Position numbers and translations under genes: made by a program. DNA of 61,006 bases from UMGS1840 sp964537245. GTDB taxonomy: Bacteria > Bacillota > Clostridia > UMGS1840. The stretch is from NCBI GenBank assembly GCA_964537245.1, contig CAZHZL010000006.1, forward strand, positions 1 to 61,006. The letters run 5' to 3'. Positions 53,531 through 61,006 of the stretch are shown here, piece after piece; the stretch's first letter is position 1, and each line of letters starts with the position of its first letter. The notes below the pieces were generated by a model. That model saw only the letters and a list, made by a program, of their open reading frames with translations, did not search any database and was not told the origin of the DNA.

Positions 53531-53561
53531 GCGCATTCTCTTATTGAGGGTGCACTTTTTT
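53531..53561 (+). terminator. putP terminator, same hairpin as in the structured RNAs
   Basis: GCATTCTC (53533-53540) pairs with GAGGGTGC (53546-53553), followed by ACTTTTTTATTTTT. The stem and tail match the hairpins at 43434 and 53803 almost base for base. Confidence 0.88.
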
Positions 53562-53587
53562 ATTTTTACAAAATTATCTTTTTTTTA

Positions 53588-53615
53588 TTGACTTTTTTTA
53601 AAAAAATGTTATAAT
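53588..53615 (+). promoter_or_regulatory. Promoter of structured RNA copy 2
   Basis: TTGACT (53588-53593) and TATAAT (53610-53615) with a 16-bp spacer, within the same extended AATTATCTTTTTT context as the other two promoters. Confidence 0.83.
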
Positions 53616-53619
53616 ATAA

Positions 53620-53835
53620 GTACCACACAATTTAATCAACAAATTTTAAGGAGAATACTCTCTATTTTTATAGGGATATTATACCCTTTTTATACTTGTT
53701 AAGTATGACATTTGGTAAAAATGCAAATTTCGCTTGACAAGTATGGAGAGTATCCTATTTTGTTGAGAATTGTGTGGTAACAATAGGAGTTTGCATTTTT
53801 CGGTGCATTCTCTTATGAGGGTGCACTTTTTTATT
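53620..53835 (+). ncRNA. Structured RNA copy 2, paralogue of 43260-43467
   Basis: The transcript start again coincides with an 11-bp closing helix (53622-53632 with 53768-53778). It continues with an 8-bp helix (53636-53643 with 53759-53766), an 8-bp helix (53655-53662 with 53746-53753), an open segment and an 11-bp apical helix (TACTTGTTAAG with CTTGACAAGTA). Helix sequences differ from copy 1 yet stay paired, while the apical GGTAAAAATGC and the 3' GAGTTTGCATTTTT are the same. Here 11 bases (53717-53727) can pair with 53790-53800. The terminator is at 53803-53812 with 53817-53826. Confidence 0.65.
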
Positions 53836-53861
53836 TTTTTCATAAAAAGGAGAAACACAAA

Positions 53862-54035
53862 ATGCCGAATTACAAAAAAATGTATTTTAAATTATTCAAT
53901 GATGTTACCGACGCTATCGAACTCCTGAAAAAAGCTCAGATTGATGCCGAAGAGGAATATATAAATTCAAGCGAAGAAGAAAAAAACATATTAAAATTAA
54001 AGAAAAACATAAATAAAAATAACGAGGAGGTATGA
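53862..54035 (+). CDS. Conserved micro-protein downstream of structured RNA copy 2
   Basis: A 57-residue paralogue of the protein at 43494-43655. It starts MPNYKKMYFKLFNDVTDAIE, is identical through the first 40 residues, and has a four-residue insertion near the end (KKNINKNNEEV). The leader from the terminator to the ATG, including the AAAAGGAGAAACACAAA site, is identical to copy 1. Function unknown. The fixed arrangement of RNA, terminator and micro-protein suggests that the gene is expressed by read-through of the terminator or depends on the RNA. Confidence 0.75.
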   Translation: MPNYKKMYFKLFNDVTDAIELLKKAQIDAEEEYINSSEEEKNILKLKKNINKNNEEV

Positions 54036-54054
54036 AGCATACTTCCCCGTTATT
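54018..54054. terminator. Hairpin overlapping the end of micro-protein gene 2
   Basis: AATAACGAGGAGGTATG pairs with CATACTTCCCCGTTATT around an AAG loop. A T-rich stretch follows on the minus strand, so it probably also ends the converging HEPN/TIR-like gene. Confidence 0.75.
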
Positions 54055-54060
54055 CTTATC

Positions 54061-55044
54061 CTATTTCTCCTGATATTCTTCAACAAACTCTTTTATCTTT
54101 TGGAGCATCATACGGACATTCGGTGAGTCGACATCCAATGGTGATTCCAGTTCAATCGGGAGATATGAGTTCCAGCCTCTGTCAAAAATTCCGTCGCTGT
54201 GTATATCCTTCTGACACAAAACAAAAATATATTTATTCAAAGCAACTGCCATTCCGCTTTCTATCTGTAACCAACCTGAAGTATATTTTCTGTGCATACT
54301 TTCGGACTCTTCCAATGAGCCTTCCTTATCTTTATAGTAATACACATGACTTCTTTCAAGACCTAAAACAATCACCGCATTACATTTTTCGATAACACTT
54401 TTTACCTTCCCCATAGGGTCTTTTTTATCAAAATCAGTCAATGTACATCTGACAGGCTTTACACCGATTTCCTTAAGCTTTTCGCAAAACGAATTTATAA
54501 ATTCGCCTTGTTCAAATGTATGCGGAGTTATAGAACTTAAAAATATAGGGAATGTCGGCTCTTTAAGTGCAACACCGTCAACAACTGCGGCTTTACTGTT
54601 TTTATTCTTTATTTTTAATGCAATATCGGTCCGTACATAATGCTTTATAATCTGCATAACATTGTTGTTTATATCCTTGGCGTCAACATCAATTTTGCCT
54701 CTTTCCACACCTGTATCATGCACAAGTCTGTTTCTTTTACTACGGATTTCATCGCTTCTGCCTGCAATATCCTTAAGCAGATTTTTATTTGCATTTGATA
54801 CCGTTTTATCATTTGAATATACAAAGGATTTTAATGTTCTTATCAAAGAATTAAGCTCCTCAATGTGCGTTTGTCCGTCTATTTCAAACAAAATATCTCT
54901 CAACAATGCCTCAATAAACACCGACGCCCATATAGCCGAAGAAAAAAACTCACCTTCATCGTAGCTTTTAAGACATAGTGTGAGATGTTTAAAAGTGAAA
55001 TCAGAAAAATATTTTTTATTTTCTATTATTTCCGTCATTTCCAT
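54061..55044 (-). CDS. HEPN-like plus TIR-like domain protein, candidate phage-defence effector
   Basis: A 327-residue soluble protein that stands alone. The N-terminal helical domain (about 1-150) contains R-x4-H as RNRLVH (R104-H109), the motif of HEPN ribonucleases, in the context EIRSKRNRLVHDTG. The C-terminal domain (about 165-325) has an alternating alpha/beta pattern: PIFLSSITP start, NAVIVLGLERS, and SGWLQIESGMAVALNK with Glu262 placed like the catalytic Glu of TIR NADases, then IFVLCQKDIHSDGIF. I start it at 55044, 8 bases after AGGGGA; an ATG at 55068 lacks a site. Both domains suit abortive-infection systems, but no partner gene is beside it. The TIR assignment is by pattern only. 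Confidence 0.6.
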   Translation of the reverse strand: MEMTEIIENKKYFSDFTFKHLTLCLKSYDEGEFFSSAIWASVFIEALLRDILFEIDGQTHIEELNSLIRTLKSFVYSNDKTVSNANKNLLKDIAGRSDEIRSKRNRLVHDTGVERGKIDVDAKDINNNVMQIIKHYVRTDIALKIKNKNSKAAVVDGVALKEPTFPIFLSSITPHTFEQGEFINSFCEKLKEIGVKPVRCTLTDFDKKDPMGKVKSVIEKCNAVIVLGLERSHVYYYKDKEGSLEESESMHRKYTSGWLQIESGMAVALNKYIFVLCQKDIHSDGIFDRGWNSYLPIELESPLDVDSPNVRMMLQKIKEFVEEYQEK

Positions 55045-55132
55045 AAGTACATTCCCCTTATTCTCCATACTTTATATTATTATACCTTATAATGTCATAT
55101 TTTGTCAAGATATGTGTGCAACATCAAAAATG

Positions 55133-56131
55133 TCAGTTTTTTATTATCCTCATTGTTCCGTCGGTTGTAATAACAACAATTCCATAGCTTGTACCGACAA
55201 AATGTGCAACATGATCCCCCTCATATATTAATTCAGGAACTATAATAACCGGAATATATTTTATAGGCTTATTATATATATATCCTAACCCCCAATGAAA
55301 AATTTTTCCGTTATTGCTGTATGCTAATGTTACACAATTCGAATAGCCGATATTTAATTCTTTTATATTTTCCAAACCAGGCATTTTCAAAATGTTGATT
55401 TCGTTCTTGGAAACAGCGTTATCGAAGCTATACACATCTCCGTTTTCTGTAAGTAAATATGAAGACACATCAGCAGATGAATAAATATTGCGTAAATTTT
55501 CATAAAAAGGCTTTTTCAAAAAAATGGGTTGTTTTTTAGGAATACTTCTGTAATAATACACTGTATTATCATAATCAATAGCTAAAATCTGATATTCTGA
55601 AGCTGAAACATCTTTTATGTTACAATCATTGAAAATGATAAAATCTGAATTTCCAGCAGCTTCTGTATCATAATAGTTTATATCAGAATACACACTACCG
55701 TCAGAAAAAAGAACGACTGTAAACTCATTTCCCGATGTTATTTTCAATATATCAGCTGTCTTTCCTTTTTCATTAATAACATCGGAAAAAATTTTTTTAT
55801 TTTCTTTTTCTTCAGCGTTTAAAAAGCTGAAGAAATTATTTTTATCAACAACAGCAATTACATTGCTTTCAACTGAAATTTGAGAAACATTTTCTTTTAT
55901 ATCAGAAAAAATTAAATCAGTCTCACTAATTTCAACTGATTGCAATGTATCATTGTGATTTATAAAAAACAAACCAGAGTTATCACCACTTACAACAACA
56001 TTTTTTGGAACATTCTCTAATGCAAAGTTACCAACAACAATCGGCTTTATACCATTTTGAGTTTTGAGTCCGATATATAAAAATATTATTATTAAAATAC
56101 AGATACAAAATAATAAAAATGCTTTTTTCAT
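55133..56131 (-). CDS. Membrane-anchored RCC1-like beta-propeller protein
   Basis: A 332-residue protein with an N-terminal membrane segment (about 4-21) and an outer domain of repeated blades resembling RCC1/ATS1 propellers (LFSDGSVYSD, AIDYDNTVYYY, LLTENGDVYSF, YSNNGKIFHWG, VITTDGTMRI). RCC1-like proteins in Clostridia are usually surface or binding proteins of unknown role. It has no lipobox. It lies alone between the HEPN/TIR-like gene and clpB. Confidence 0.72.
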   Translation of the reverse strand: MKKAFLLFCICILIIIFLYIGLKTQNGIKPIVVGNFALENVPKNVVVSGDNSGLFFINHNDTLQSVEISETDLIFSDIKENVSQISVESNVIAVVDKNNFFSFLNAEEKENKKIFSDVINEKGKTADILKITSGNEFTVVLFSDGSVYSDINYYDTEAAGNSDFIIFNDCNIKDVSASEYQILAIDYDNTVYYYRSIPKKQPIFLKKPFYENLRNIYSSADVSSYLLTENGDVYSFDNAVSKNEINILKMPGLENIKELNIGYSNCVTLAYSNNGKIFHWGLGYIYNKPIKYIPVIIVPELIYEGDHVAHFVGTSYGIVVITTDGTMRIIKN

Positions 56132-56207
56132 TTTATGAAAAGCTACCCTTCTTTTTTTCTATTTCAATTAAAATATACCATAAAACTATACTTTTGTCAA
56201 CAATACA

Positions 56208-56247
56208 AAACAAAGTGCTTCTCTTATTAAAGAAAAACACTTTGTTT
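56208..56247 (-). terminator. clpB terminator
   Basis: AAACAAAGTG (56208-56217) pairs with CACTTTGTTT (56238-56247), with partial pairing inside the loop and a T-rich continuation on the minus strand. Confidence 0.8.
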
Positions 56248-56250
56248 ATA

Positions 56251-58848
56251 TTATTTAATTCTAACAACAATACTACCATTTTCCACATCGGCAATTATTG
56301 TGCTGTCGGGCTGTGGGTCGCTTGATATAATAAGCTTTGAAATCCGCGTTTCAAGTTCCTTCTGGATATAGCGTTTTAAAGGTCTTGCGCCATAAATCGG
56401 GTCGTAGGCATTATCTGCAATAAACATCTTTAATTTATCCGATACAAAAAGCGTAAGCTGCTTATCAGAAAGACGGTTTTGAAGTTTTACCAAAATTAAA
56501 TCAATGATTGATGTTATTTCGTTTTTCGTAAGCGGTTTATAGAAAACTATATCGTCAAGTCGGTTTAAAAATTCGGGTCTGAAATGGGATTTTATAAGCT
56601 TTTCAACCTGTAATCTCTGCTCTTCCTTTATATTGCCGTTTTCATCTATTCCTTCAAGTATATAATCGCTTCCGATGTTTGAGGTCAGTATAATAACAGT
56701 ATTTTTAAAATCAACCGTTCTTCCCTGTGAATCCGTACATCTTCCGTCATCTAAAATCTGAAGAAGAATGTTGAAAACATCAGGATGAGCTTTTTCTATT
56801 TCGTCAAAAAGAACAACGCTGTAAGGCTTTCTTCTTACGGCTTCGGTAAGCTGTCCGCCCTCCTCGTGTCCGACATATCCGGGAGGCGCACCGATAAGAC
56901 GGGAAACGCTGTGCTTCTCCATATATTCACTCATATCAATACGCACCATATTTTTTTCATCGTCAAAAAGCGTTTCGGAAAGTGTTTTTGCAAGCTCAGT
57001 TTTACCTACGCCCGTAGGACCTACAAACATAAACGAGCCGACAGGCTTGTTAGGGTCGCTTATTCCTGCTCTTGACCTTAAAATTGCGTCGCCGACCTTT
57101 TCTACCGCTTCATTTTGCCCGATTACACGCTTATGAAGAATACTTTCCAAAGAAAGAAGCTTATCTCTTTCACTCTTTATAAGCTTTGAAACAGGAATAC
57201 CTGTCCAACGGCAGATTATACCTGCAATTTCTTCTTCTGTAACCTTATCTCTGAGAAGTGCGTTTTTATTTTCAGAAATTTTTTCACTTTCTTCTTTTTC
57301 CTCAAGCTGTCTTTGTAAATCAGGAAGCTTTCCGTATTTCAGTTCAGCTGCCTTTTGCAAATCGTAGTGGCGTTCTGCGTTTTCGATTTCTGCAACTGTT
57401 TTATCAATTTCTTCTCTTAATTTCTGCAAATCACCGATAGAGCTTTTTTCGTTTTCCCATTTTGCTTTCATTTCTTTAAAAGAGGCTCTTAACTCTCCAA
57501 GCTCTTCCTTTATATTTTCGAGTCTTTCCTGTGAAAGCTTATCTGCTTCCTTTTTAAGAGCCGCTTCTTCGATTTCAAGCTGCATGATTTTTCTTGAGAT
57601 ATCGTCAAGCTCAACAGGCATTGAATCCATCTGAGTTCTTATAAGCGCGCATGCTTCGTCAACAAGGTCGATAGCTTTATCGGGCAAAAATCTGTCTGAA
57701 ATATATCTGTCAGACAACACAGCGGCGCTTATAAGAGCTGCGTCCTGTATTTTAACTCCGTGGAAAATCTCATATTTTTCTTTAAGTCCGCGAAGTATGG
57801 AAATTGTGTCCTCAACTGTAGGCTGGTCGACCAAAACAGTCTGAAATCTTCTTTCCAAAGCCGCGTCTTTTTCTATATACAGCCTGTATTCATCAAGCGT
57901 CGTTGCACCTATACAATGAAGCTCACCTCTTGCAAGCATTGGCTTTAAAAGGTTTCCTGCGTCCATTGCACCATCTGTTTTTCCTGCGCCGACTATTGTG
58001 TGAAGCTCATCTATAAAAAGAATGATTTTTCCTTCACTTTTTTTCACTTCGTTTAAAACTGCTTTCAGTCTTTCTTCAAATTCACCTCTGAATTTCGCAC
58101 CTGCGACAAGCGAGCCCATATCAAGAGAAAAAATCGTTTTATCCTTTAAGCCCTGCGGAACATCGCCTTTTACTATTCTCAAGGCAAGTCCTTCTGCAAT
58201 AGCGGTTTTACCTACTCCCGGCTCACCGATAAGACAAGGATTATTTTTTGTTTTTCTCGATAATATGCGGATAACATTTCTTATTTCAGAATCTCTTCCT
58301 ATAACGGGGTCGAGCTTCTGATTACGCGCCATTTCAACAAGGTCGACACCGTATTTTTTCAAAACATCATAAGTATCTTCAGGTGTGTCGCTTGTAACTC
58401 TTGAGTTACCTCTTACTGACTGAAGTGCAGTAAGAAATGTATTCTTTGTGATATTGAATCTTTTTGAAATACCTTTTATAAATGATGAATTTTTATCAAG
58501 CATTCCCAAAACAAGATGCTCAACGGAAACATAGTCGTCCTTCATTTCCTCCGAGATATTCTCTGCCTTATTAAGCGACATTTCAAGTTCGCGTGACACA
58601 TAAATATTATTACCGTCAGGTCTTGAAAGCTTTGGAAGCTTTTCAATTTCCTTTGTCAACGCTTCTCTTAACTCCGCCACATTAACATTCATTTTAACAA
58701 AAAGCTGATAAATCAAATTTTCATCTTCTTTTATAAGGCTGTACAGAAGATGCGCTTCTTCTACCGACGGATTTCCGTATTCAACGGAAAGCTCCTTTGA
58801 GTCCTGCAATGCTTCCAACGATTTCTGTGTAAATTTCTGAACATTCAT
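56251..58848 (-). CDS. clpB: ATP-dependent chaperone ClpB
   Basis: An 865-residue Hsp100 disaggregase that, with DnaK, rescues aggregated proteins. The order is an N-domain (about 1-145), the first AAA+ module (Walker A GEPGVGKT near 205), a coiled-coil middle domain (about 405-525, present and long, which marks ClpB rather than ClpC), and the second AAA+ module (GPTGVGKTE near 605) with a D2 C-terminal domain. No CIRCE operator is visible upstream. It is the second gene behind an RHH-protein gene, 20 bp downstream. Confidence 0.97.
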   Translation of the reverse strand: MNVQKFTQKSLEALQDSKELSVEYGNPSVEEAHLLYSLIKEDENLIYQLFVKMNVNVAELREALTKEIEKLPKLSRPDGNNIYVSRELEMSLNKAENISEEMKDDYVSVEHLVLGMLDKNSSFIKGISKRFNITKNTFLTALQSVRGNSRVTSDTPEDTYDVLKKYGVDLVEMARNQKLDPVIGRDSEIRNVIRILSRKTKNNPCLIGEPGVGKTAIAEGLALRIVKGDVPQGLKDKTIFSLDMGSLVAGAKFRGEFEERLKAVLNEVKKSEGKIILFIDELHTIVGAGKTDGAMDAGNLLKPMLARGELHCIGATTLDEYRLYIEKDAALERRFQTVLVDQPTVEDTISILRGLKEKYEIFHGVKIQDAALISAAVLSDRYISDRFLPDKAIDLVDEACALIRTQMDSMPVELDDISRKIMQLEIEEAALKKEADKLSQERLENIKEELGELRASFKEMKAKWENEKSSIGDLQKLREEIDKTVAEIENAERHYDLQKAAELKYGKLPDLQRQLEEKEESEKISENKNALLRDKVTEEEIAGIICRWTGIPVSKLIKSERDKLLSLESILHKRVIGQNEAVEKVGDAILRSRAGISDPNKPVGSFMFVGPTGVGKTELAKTLSETLFDDEKNMVRIDMSEYMEKHSVSRLIGAPPGYVGHEEGGQLTEAVRRKPYSVVLFDEIEKAHPDVFNILLQILDDGRCTDSQGRTVDFKNTVIILTSNIGSDYILEGIDENGNIKEEQRLQVEKLIKSHFRPEFLNRLDDIVFYKPLTKNEITSIIDLILVKLQNRLSDKQLTLFVSDKLKMFIADNAYDPIYGARPLKRYIQKELETRISKLIISSDPQPDSTIIADVENGSIVVRIK

Positions 58849-58868
58849 AACAAAACCCTCCTGTTTTT

Positions 58869-59534
58869 TTATATAATAATATTCTGCCGTTTTATAAAAT
58901 CTTTATATATTTCTTTTATATAAGGATACGGATGAATATTATTTTCAATACATTTAAAATAAGTTTTTATTGAATTATCAAGATTGTCTATATAACTTGA
59001 AATTCCTTCTCCGACAGCTTTGTCATCAAGCTTTGAGGCTGAATTTATGATAAACTGTCTTACAAGCTTACCGTTTGAAATATTATGAAAATTAACATTT
59101 CTCACGCTGTTAAAATCAATATACTCTCTTTCGACAGCCTCAAATATTTCAAAAAAGCTGTTCATAGCGTTGATAAGAGTTAAATTTTGTGTTCTTATAA
59201 ACGCTTTTATACAACCGTAGTGCAAAGATGTATCTTTATATAATTCCACACAGTATTTTATTATGGGATTATATTTATAACGCATAGCGCTTTTAATTAC
59301 AAAGCTCCCCTTTGCGTTTGTAGGCTCAATTTTATAAACATCGTTTTTTTCAATTAAATTTCCAAGAACATTGAATATCTCTTTCATTCTGTCCTGCGGT
59401 GTTGAAATTGAAACATACTGCGCTAAAATTGAATTAATCATATTTGACCTGTTTGTATTTTCACGGTATGCGAGCTTGTCAATTTCTTCAACTATCTCAT
59501 CTGTAAGAATAAGACTGTATACTGACCTTCCCAT
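58869..59534 (-). CDS. Ribbon-helix-helix protein upstream of clpB
   Basis: A 221-residue protein. The first 45 residues (VYSLILTDEIVEEIDKLAYR, NTNRSNMINSILAQYV) fit a ribbon-helix-helix DNA-binding domain. The remaining 175 residues are helical and of no family I know. It is the first gene after a perfect sigma-A promoter and shares the transcript with clpB. A role as autoregulator of the heat-shock operon in place of CtsR or HrcA is plausible but not shown. Confidence 0.7.
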   Translation of the reverse strand: MGRSVYSLILTDEIVEEIDKLAYRENTNRSNMINSILAQYVSISTPQDRMKEIFNVLGNLIEKNDVYKIEPTNAKGSFVIKSAMRYKYNPIIKYCVELYKDTSLHYGCIKAFIRTQNLTLINAMNSFFEIFEAVEREYIDFNSVRNVNFHNISNGKLVRQFIINSASKLDDKAVGEGISSYIDNLDNSIKTYFKCIENNIHPYPYIKEIYKDFIKRQNIII

Positions 59535-59565
59535 ATTTTTTTCACCTCTTTTTGTTTGTGAGAAA

Positions 59566-59594
59566 ATTATAGCACAACTTTAATAACTTGTCAA
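59566..59594 (-). promoter_or_regulatory. Promoter of the RHH-clpB operon
   Basis: Minus-strand TTGACA (59589-59594) and TATAAT (59566-59571) are both perfect with a 17-bp spacer. No CIRCE or CtsR heptad repeats are seen. Confidence 0.92.
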
Positions 59595-59631
59595 TAGTTT
59601 TATATAAATATTTTTGCAAATTTTAAAAAAG

Positions 59632-59660
59632 TTGACAAATTGAAAATATGTGGTTATAAT
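59632..59660 (+). promoter_or_regulatory. cinA promoter
   Basis: TTGACA (59632-59637) and TATAAT (59655-59660) are both perfect, spacer 17 bp, 38 bp before the start codon. Confidence 0.93.
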
Positions 59661-59698
59661 AAAGAAAGATATAATAAAAAAAAACGGAGGGACTTACA

Positions 59699-60943
59699 AT
59701 GAAAGCAGCAATACTGGCAATAGGCTCTGAGGTTGTATGCGGAGATGTTGTCAACACAAACGCCTCATACATTTCAAAATATATTAATAAATTCGGAATT
59801 GAAGCATATGAGCATATGGCGGTTAAAGACACAAAAAAAGAAATTAATCGGGCGATGAAAACACTTTTCAAAAAAAGTGATGTCATCATCACAACAGGAG
59901 GACTTGGACCGACATATGATGACATTACAAAAAAGACCGTTGCTGATTTTTTTGATATGAAGCTGGTGCTTGATAAAAACAGCTTGGAAAGAATTATTGA
60001 TTTTTTTGAAAAGCACAACAAGGTTATGACAAAAAACAACGAAAGTCAATGTTATTTCCCTAAAAATTCAACTATAATACCAAATAGAAACGGAACTGCA
60101 CCCGGAGTAATAATAGAAAAAGACGGCAAAGCCGTTATAATGCTTCCCGGTCCTCCGAACGAAAACCGCATTATGCTTGAAGAAAGTGTTGTAACAGATT
60201 TTTTCTTGCAAAAAACGGACTGCATTATAGAAGAAAAAATCTTAAGCTTTTTCGGTATCGGAGAGTCATTGGTTGAAGATAAGCTCGGAGATATATTGAA
60301 ATCGACAAAAAATCTTACAGCCGCAACATATATCAAAACAGGAGAAGTTCAGATAAAAATAACTGCAAAAGCTGAAAGAAAGAGCGTATGTGACGAGCTG
60401 ATAGAAGAAACTAAAGGAAAAATCCTTGATGTAATAGGAGAATATTTATACAGCGAGGAAAACGAAGAGCTTGAAGAAGTATTACTGAAGCTTTTAAAAG
60501 AAAAAAACAAAAAGCTTATAACGGTTGAATCCTGTACAGGCGGGCTTATCGGAGAAAAAATAACGGCAATTCCCGGATCATCGGAAAATTATCTTGGCGG
60601 ACTTATAACATATTCAAACGATATGAAAATGAAGCTGTGCGGAGTAAAAGAAGAAACACTTGCAGCCTTCGGCGCAGTTTCAAAGGCAACAGCAACAGAG
60701 ATGGCAGAAGGTGCGCTTAAATACTGCAACGCGGATATTGCAGTTTCGGTAACGGGTATTGCAGGTCCCGGAGGCGGTACGGAAGAAAAGCCCGTCGGAC
60801 TTGTATATATCGGAATAGCAACAAAAGAACGAAGCGACGCTGTGAGATTTTATTTTACAGGAAACAGACAGAAGGTACGCGAGCAATCTGCGAAAAATGC
60901 GCTTCATATGGCAATAACAGAATTAAAAAATCAGCAGTTTTAA
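59699..60943 (+). CDS. cinA: CinA-family nicotinamide-nucleotide amidase / ADP-ribose pyrophosphatase-type protein
   Basis: A 414-residue two-domain protein. The N-terminal MoeA/COG1058 domain (about 1-170; AILAIGSEVVCGDVVNTNASY, TTGGLGPTYDD, LPGPPNE) is joined to the C-terminal PncC amidase domain (about 255-414; TVESCTGGLIGEKITAIPGSS, VTGIAGPGGGTEEKPVGLVYIG). It recycles pyridine nucleotides by deamidating NMN; the name comes from competence-inducible expression in streptococci. The GGAGGG site precedes the ATG. It is a single-gene transcript here; recA, a frequent neighbour, is not within the window. Confidence 0.95.
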   Translation: MKAAILAIGSEVVCGDVVNTNASYISKYINKFGIEAYEHMAVKDTKKEINRAMKTLFKKSDVIITTGGLGPTYDDITKKTVADFFDMKLVLDKNSLERIIDFFEKHNKVMTKNNESQCYFPKNSTIIPNRNGTAPGVIIEKDGKAVIMLPGPPNENRIMLEESVVTDFFLQKTDCIIEEKILSFFGIGESLVEDKLGDILKSTKNLTAATYIKTGEVQIKITAKAERKSVCDELIEETKGKILDVIGEYLYSEENEELEEVLLKLLKEKNKKLITVESCTGGLIGEKITAIPGSSENYLGGLITYSNDMKMKLCGVKEETLAAFGAVSKATATEMAEGALKYCNADIAVSVTGIAGPGGGTEEKPVGLVYIGIATKERSDAVRFYFTGNRQKVREQSAKNALHMAITELKNQQF

Positions 60944-60953
60944 CTGCTGATTT
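60928..60953 (+). terminator. Hairpin overlapping the cinA stop
   Basis: A perfect 12-bp stem (60928-60939 with 60942-60953) holds the stop codon in its right arm. No T-run longer than three follows. Confidence 0.6.
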
Positions 60954-60963
60954 CAGACTACTG

Positions 60964-60995
60964 ACAAACCCACCATTTTCAGGTGGGTTTGTGTC
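60964..60995 (+). terminator. Second hairpin downstream of cinA
   Basis: ACAAACCCACC (60964-60974) pairs with GGTGGGTTTGT (60982-60992). The GC-rich stem with TTTGTG makes a likely main terminator, close to the end of the window. Confidence 0.7.
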
Positions 60996-61006
60996 GTATA
61001 TATTAA

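Noticed and set aside
43706..56131. Prophage or integrative element
   Set aside because: The region is accessory, but no integrase, capsid, terminase, relaxase or attachment repeats are found; RAYT/REP and RHS debris explain the mobile look.
58849..59600. CIRCE element (HrcA) or CtsR operator before clpB
   Set aside because: Neither the TTAGCACTC/GAGTGCTAA palindrome nor tandem GGTCAAA-type heptads is present in the upstream region.

Overview
The window looks like chromosomal DNA of an uncultured or little-studied low-GC Firmicute of the class Clostridia, most likely an anaerobic fermenter of the gut or a similar habitat. The evidence is AT-rich DNA with strong TTGACA/TATAAT promoters and GGAGG ribosome sites, a Gram-positive PolC, an anaerobic ribonucleotide reductase pair (nrdDG), a flavodiiron protein, an energy-coupling-factor (ECF) transporter module, a SpoVB/MurJ-type flippase and a BlaI/M56 two-gene system. 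No species can be named from this sequence alone.

Layout. 1-4081: the end of one and all of a second BspA-type leucine-rich-repeat/InlB-repeat surface protein, sharing an identical 465 bp tail, then argH. 4117-6308 (minus): a BlaI-family repressor, an M56 sensor protease and an M23 endopeptidase, with two operators in the promoter. 6488-12150 (plus): flippase, U32 protein, proC, a Cys-rich protein and a small membrane protein. 12152-16215: a flavodiiron protein, a decayed SGNH hydrolase, a formyltransferase with a PIG-L deacetylase, and an XRE regulator. 16216-17187: a gene-poor stretch ending in tRNA-fMet and tRNA-Leu. 17262-23382: sugar genes (rhaA, an aldo/keto reductase, an SGNH esterase, a polysaccharide deacetylase) and azlCD. 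23525-31632: tRNA-Arg and a long minus-strand housekeeping operon (methyltransferase, ecfA1, ecfA2, ecfT, truA, DUF5711, cvpA, ligA). 31722-35722: an AraC regulator, a NagB-ROK fusion and a KDPG aldolase-VOC fusion. 35843-43004: polC and nrdDG with NrdR boxes. 43200-56131: an accessory region with an RHS/YD-repeat protein, toxin-tip and immunity-like fragments, a RAYT transposase with REP debris, putP, two paralogous structured-RNA plus micro-protein cassettes, and a HEPN/TIR-like candidate defence gene. 56251-60943: clpB behind a ribbon-helix-helix protein, then cinA.

The most interesting items are these. (1) Two divergent copies of a roughly 200-nt structured RNA keep their pairing while their bases change. 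Each ends in the same terminator hairpin and is followed by a near-identical 53-57 residue protein; the putP gene beside them shares both promoter and terminator sequence. (2) Two arrays of tiny, all-different hairpins are separated by a constant ATTCAT/ATGAAT spacer, and the longer array flips spacer orientation in the middle. (3) There is a HEPN (R-X4-H) plus TIR-like protein. (4) Two enzyme fusions, NagB-ROK and KDPG aldolase-VOC, are present. (5) The RHS locus has a toxin tip of unknown type and has been damaged by RAYT/REP insertion.

All calls come from reading the sequence without database searches. Family names rest on recognisable motifs and lengths. RNA folds were worked out by eye.
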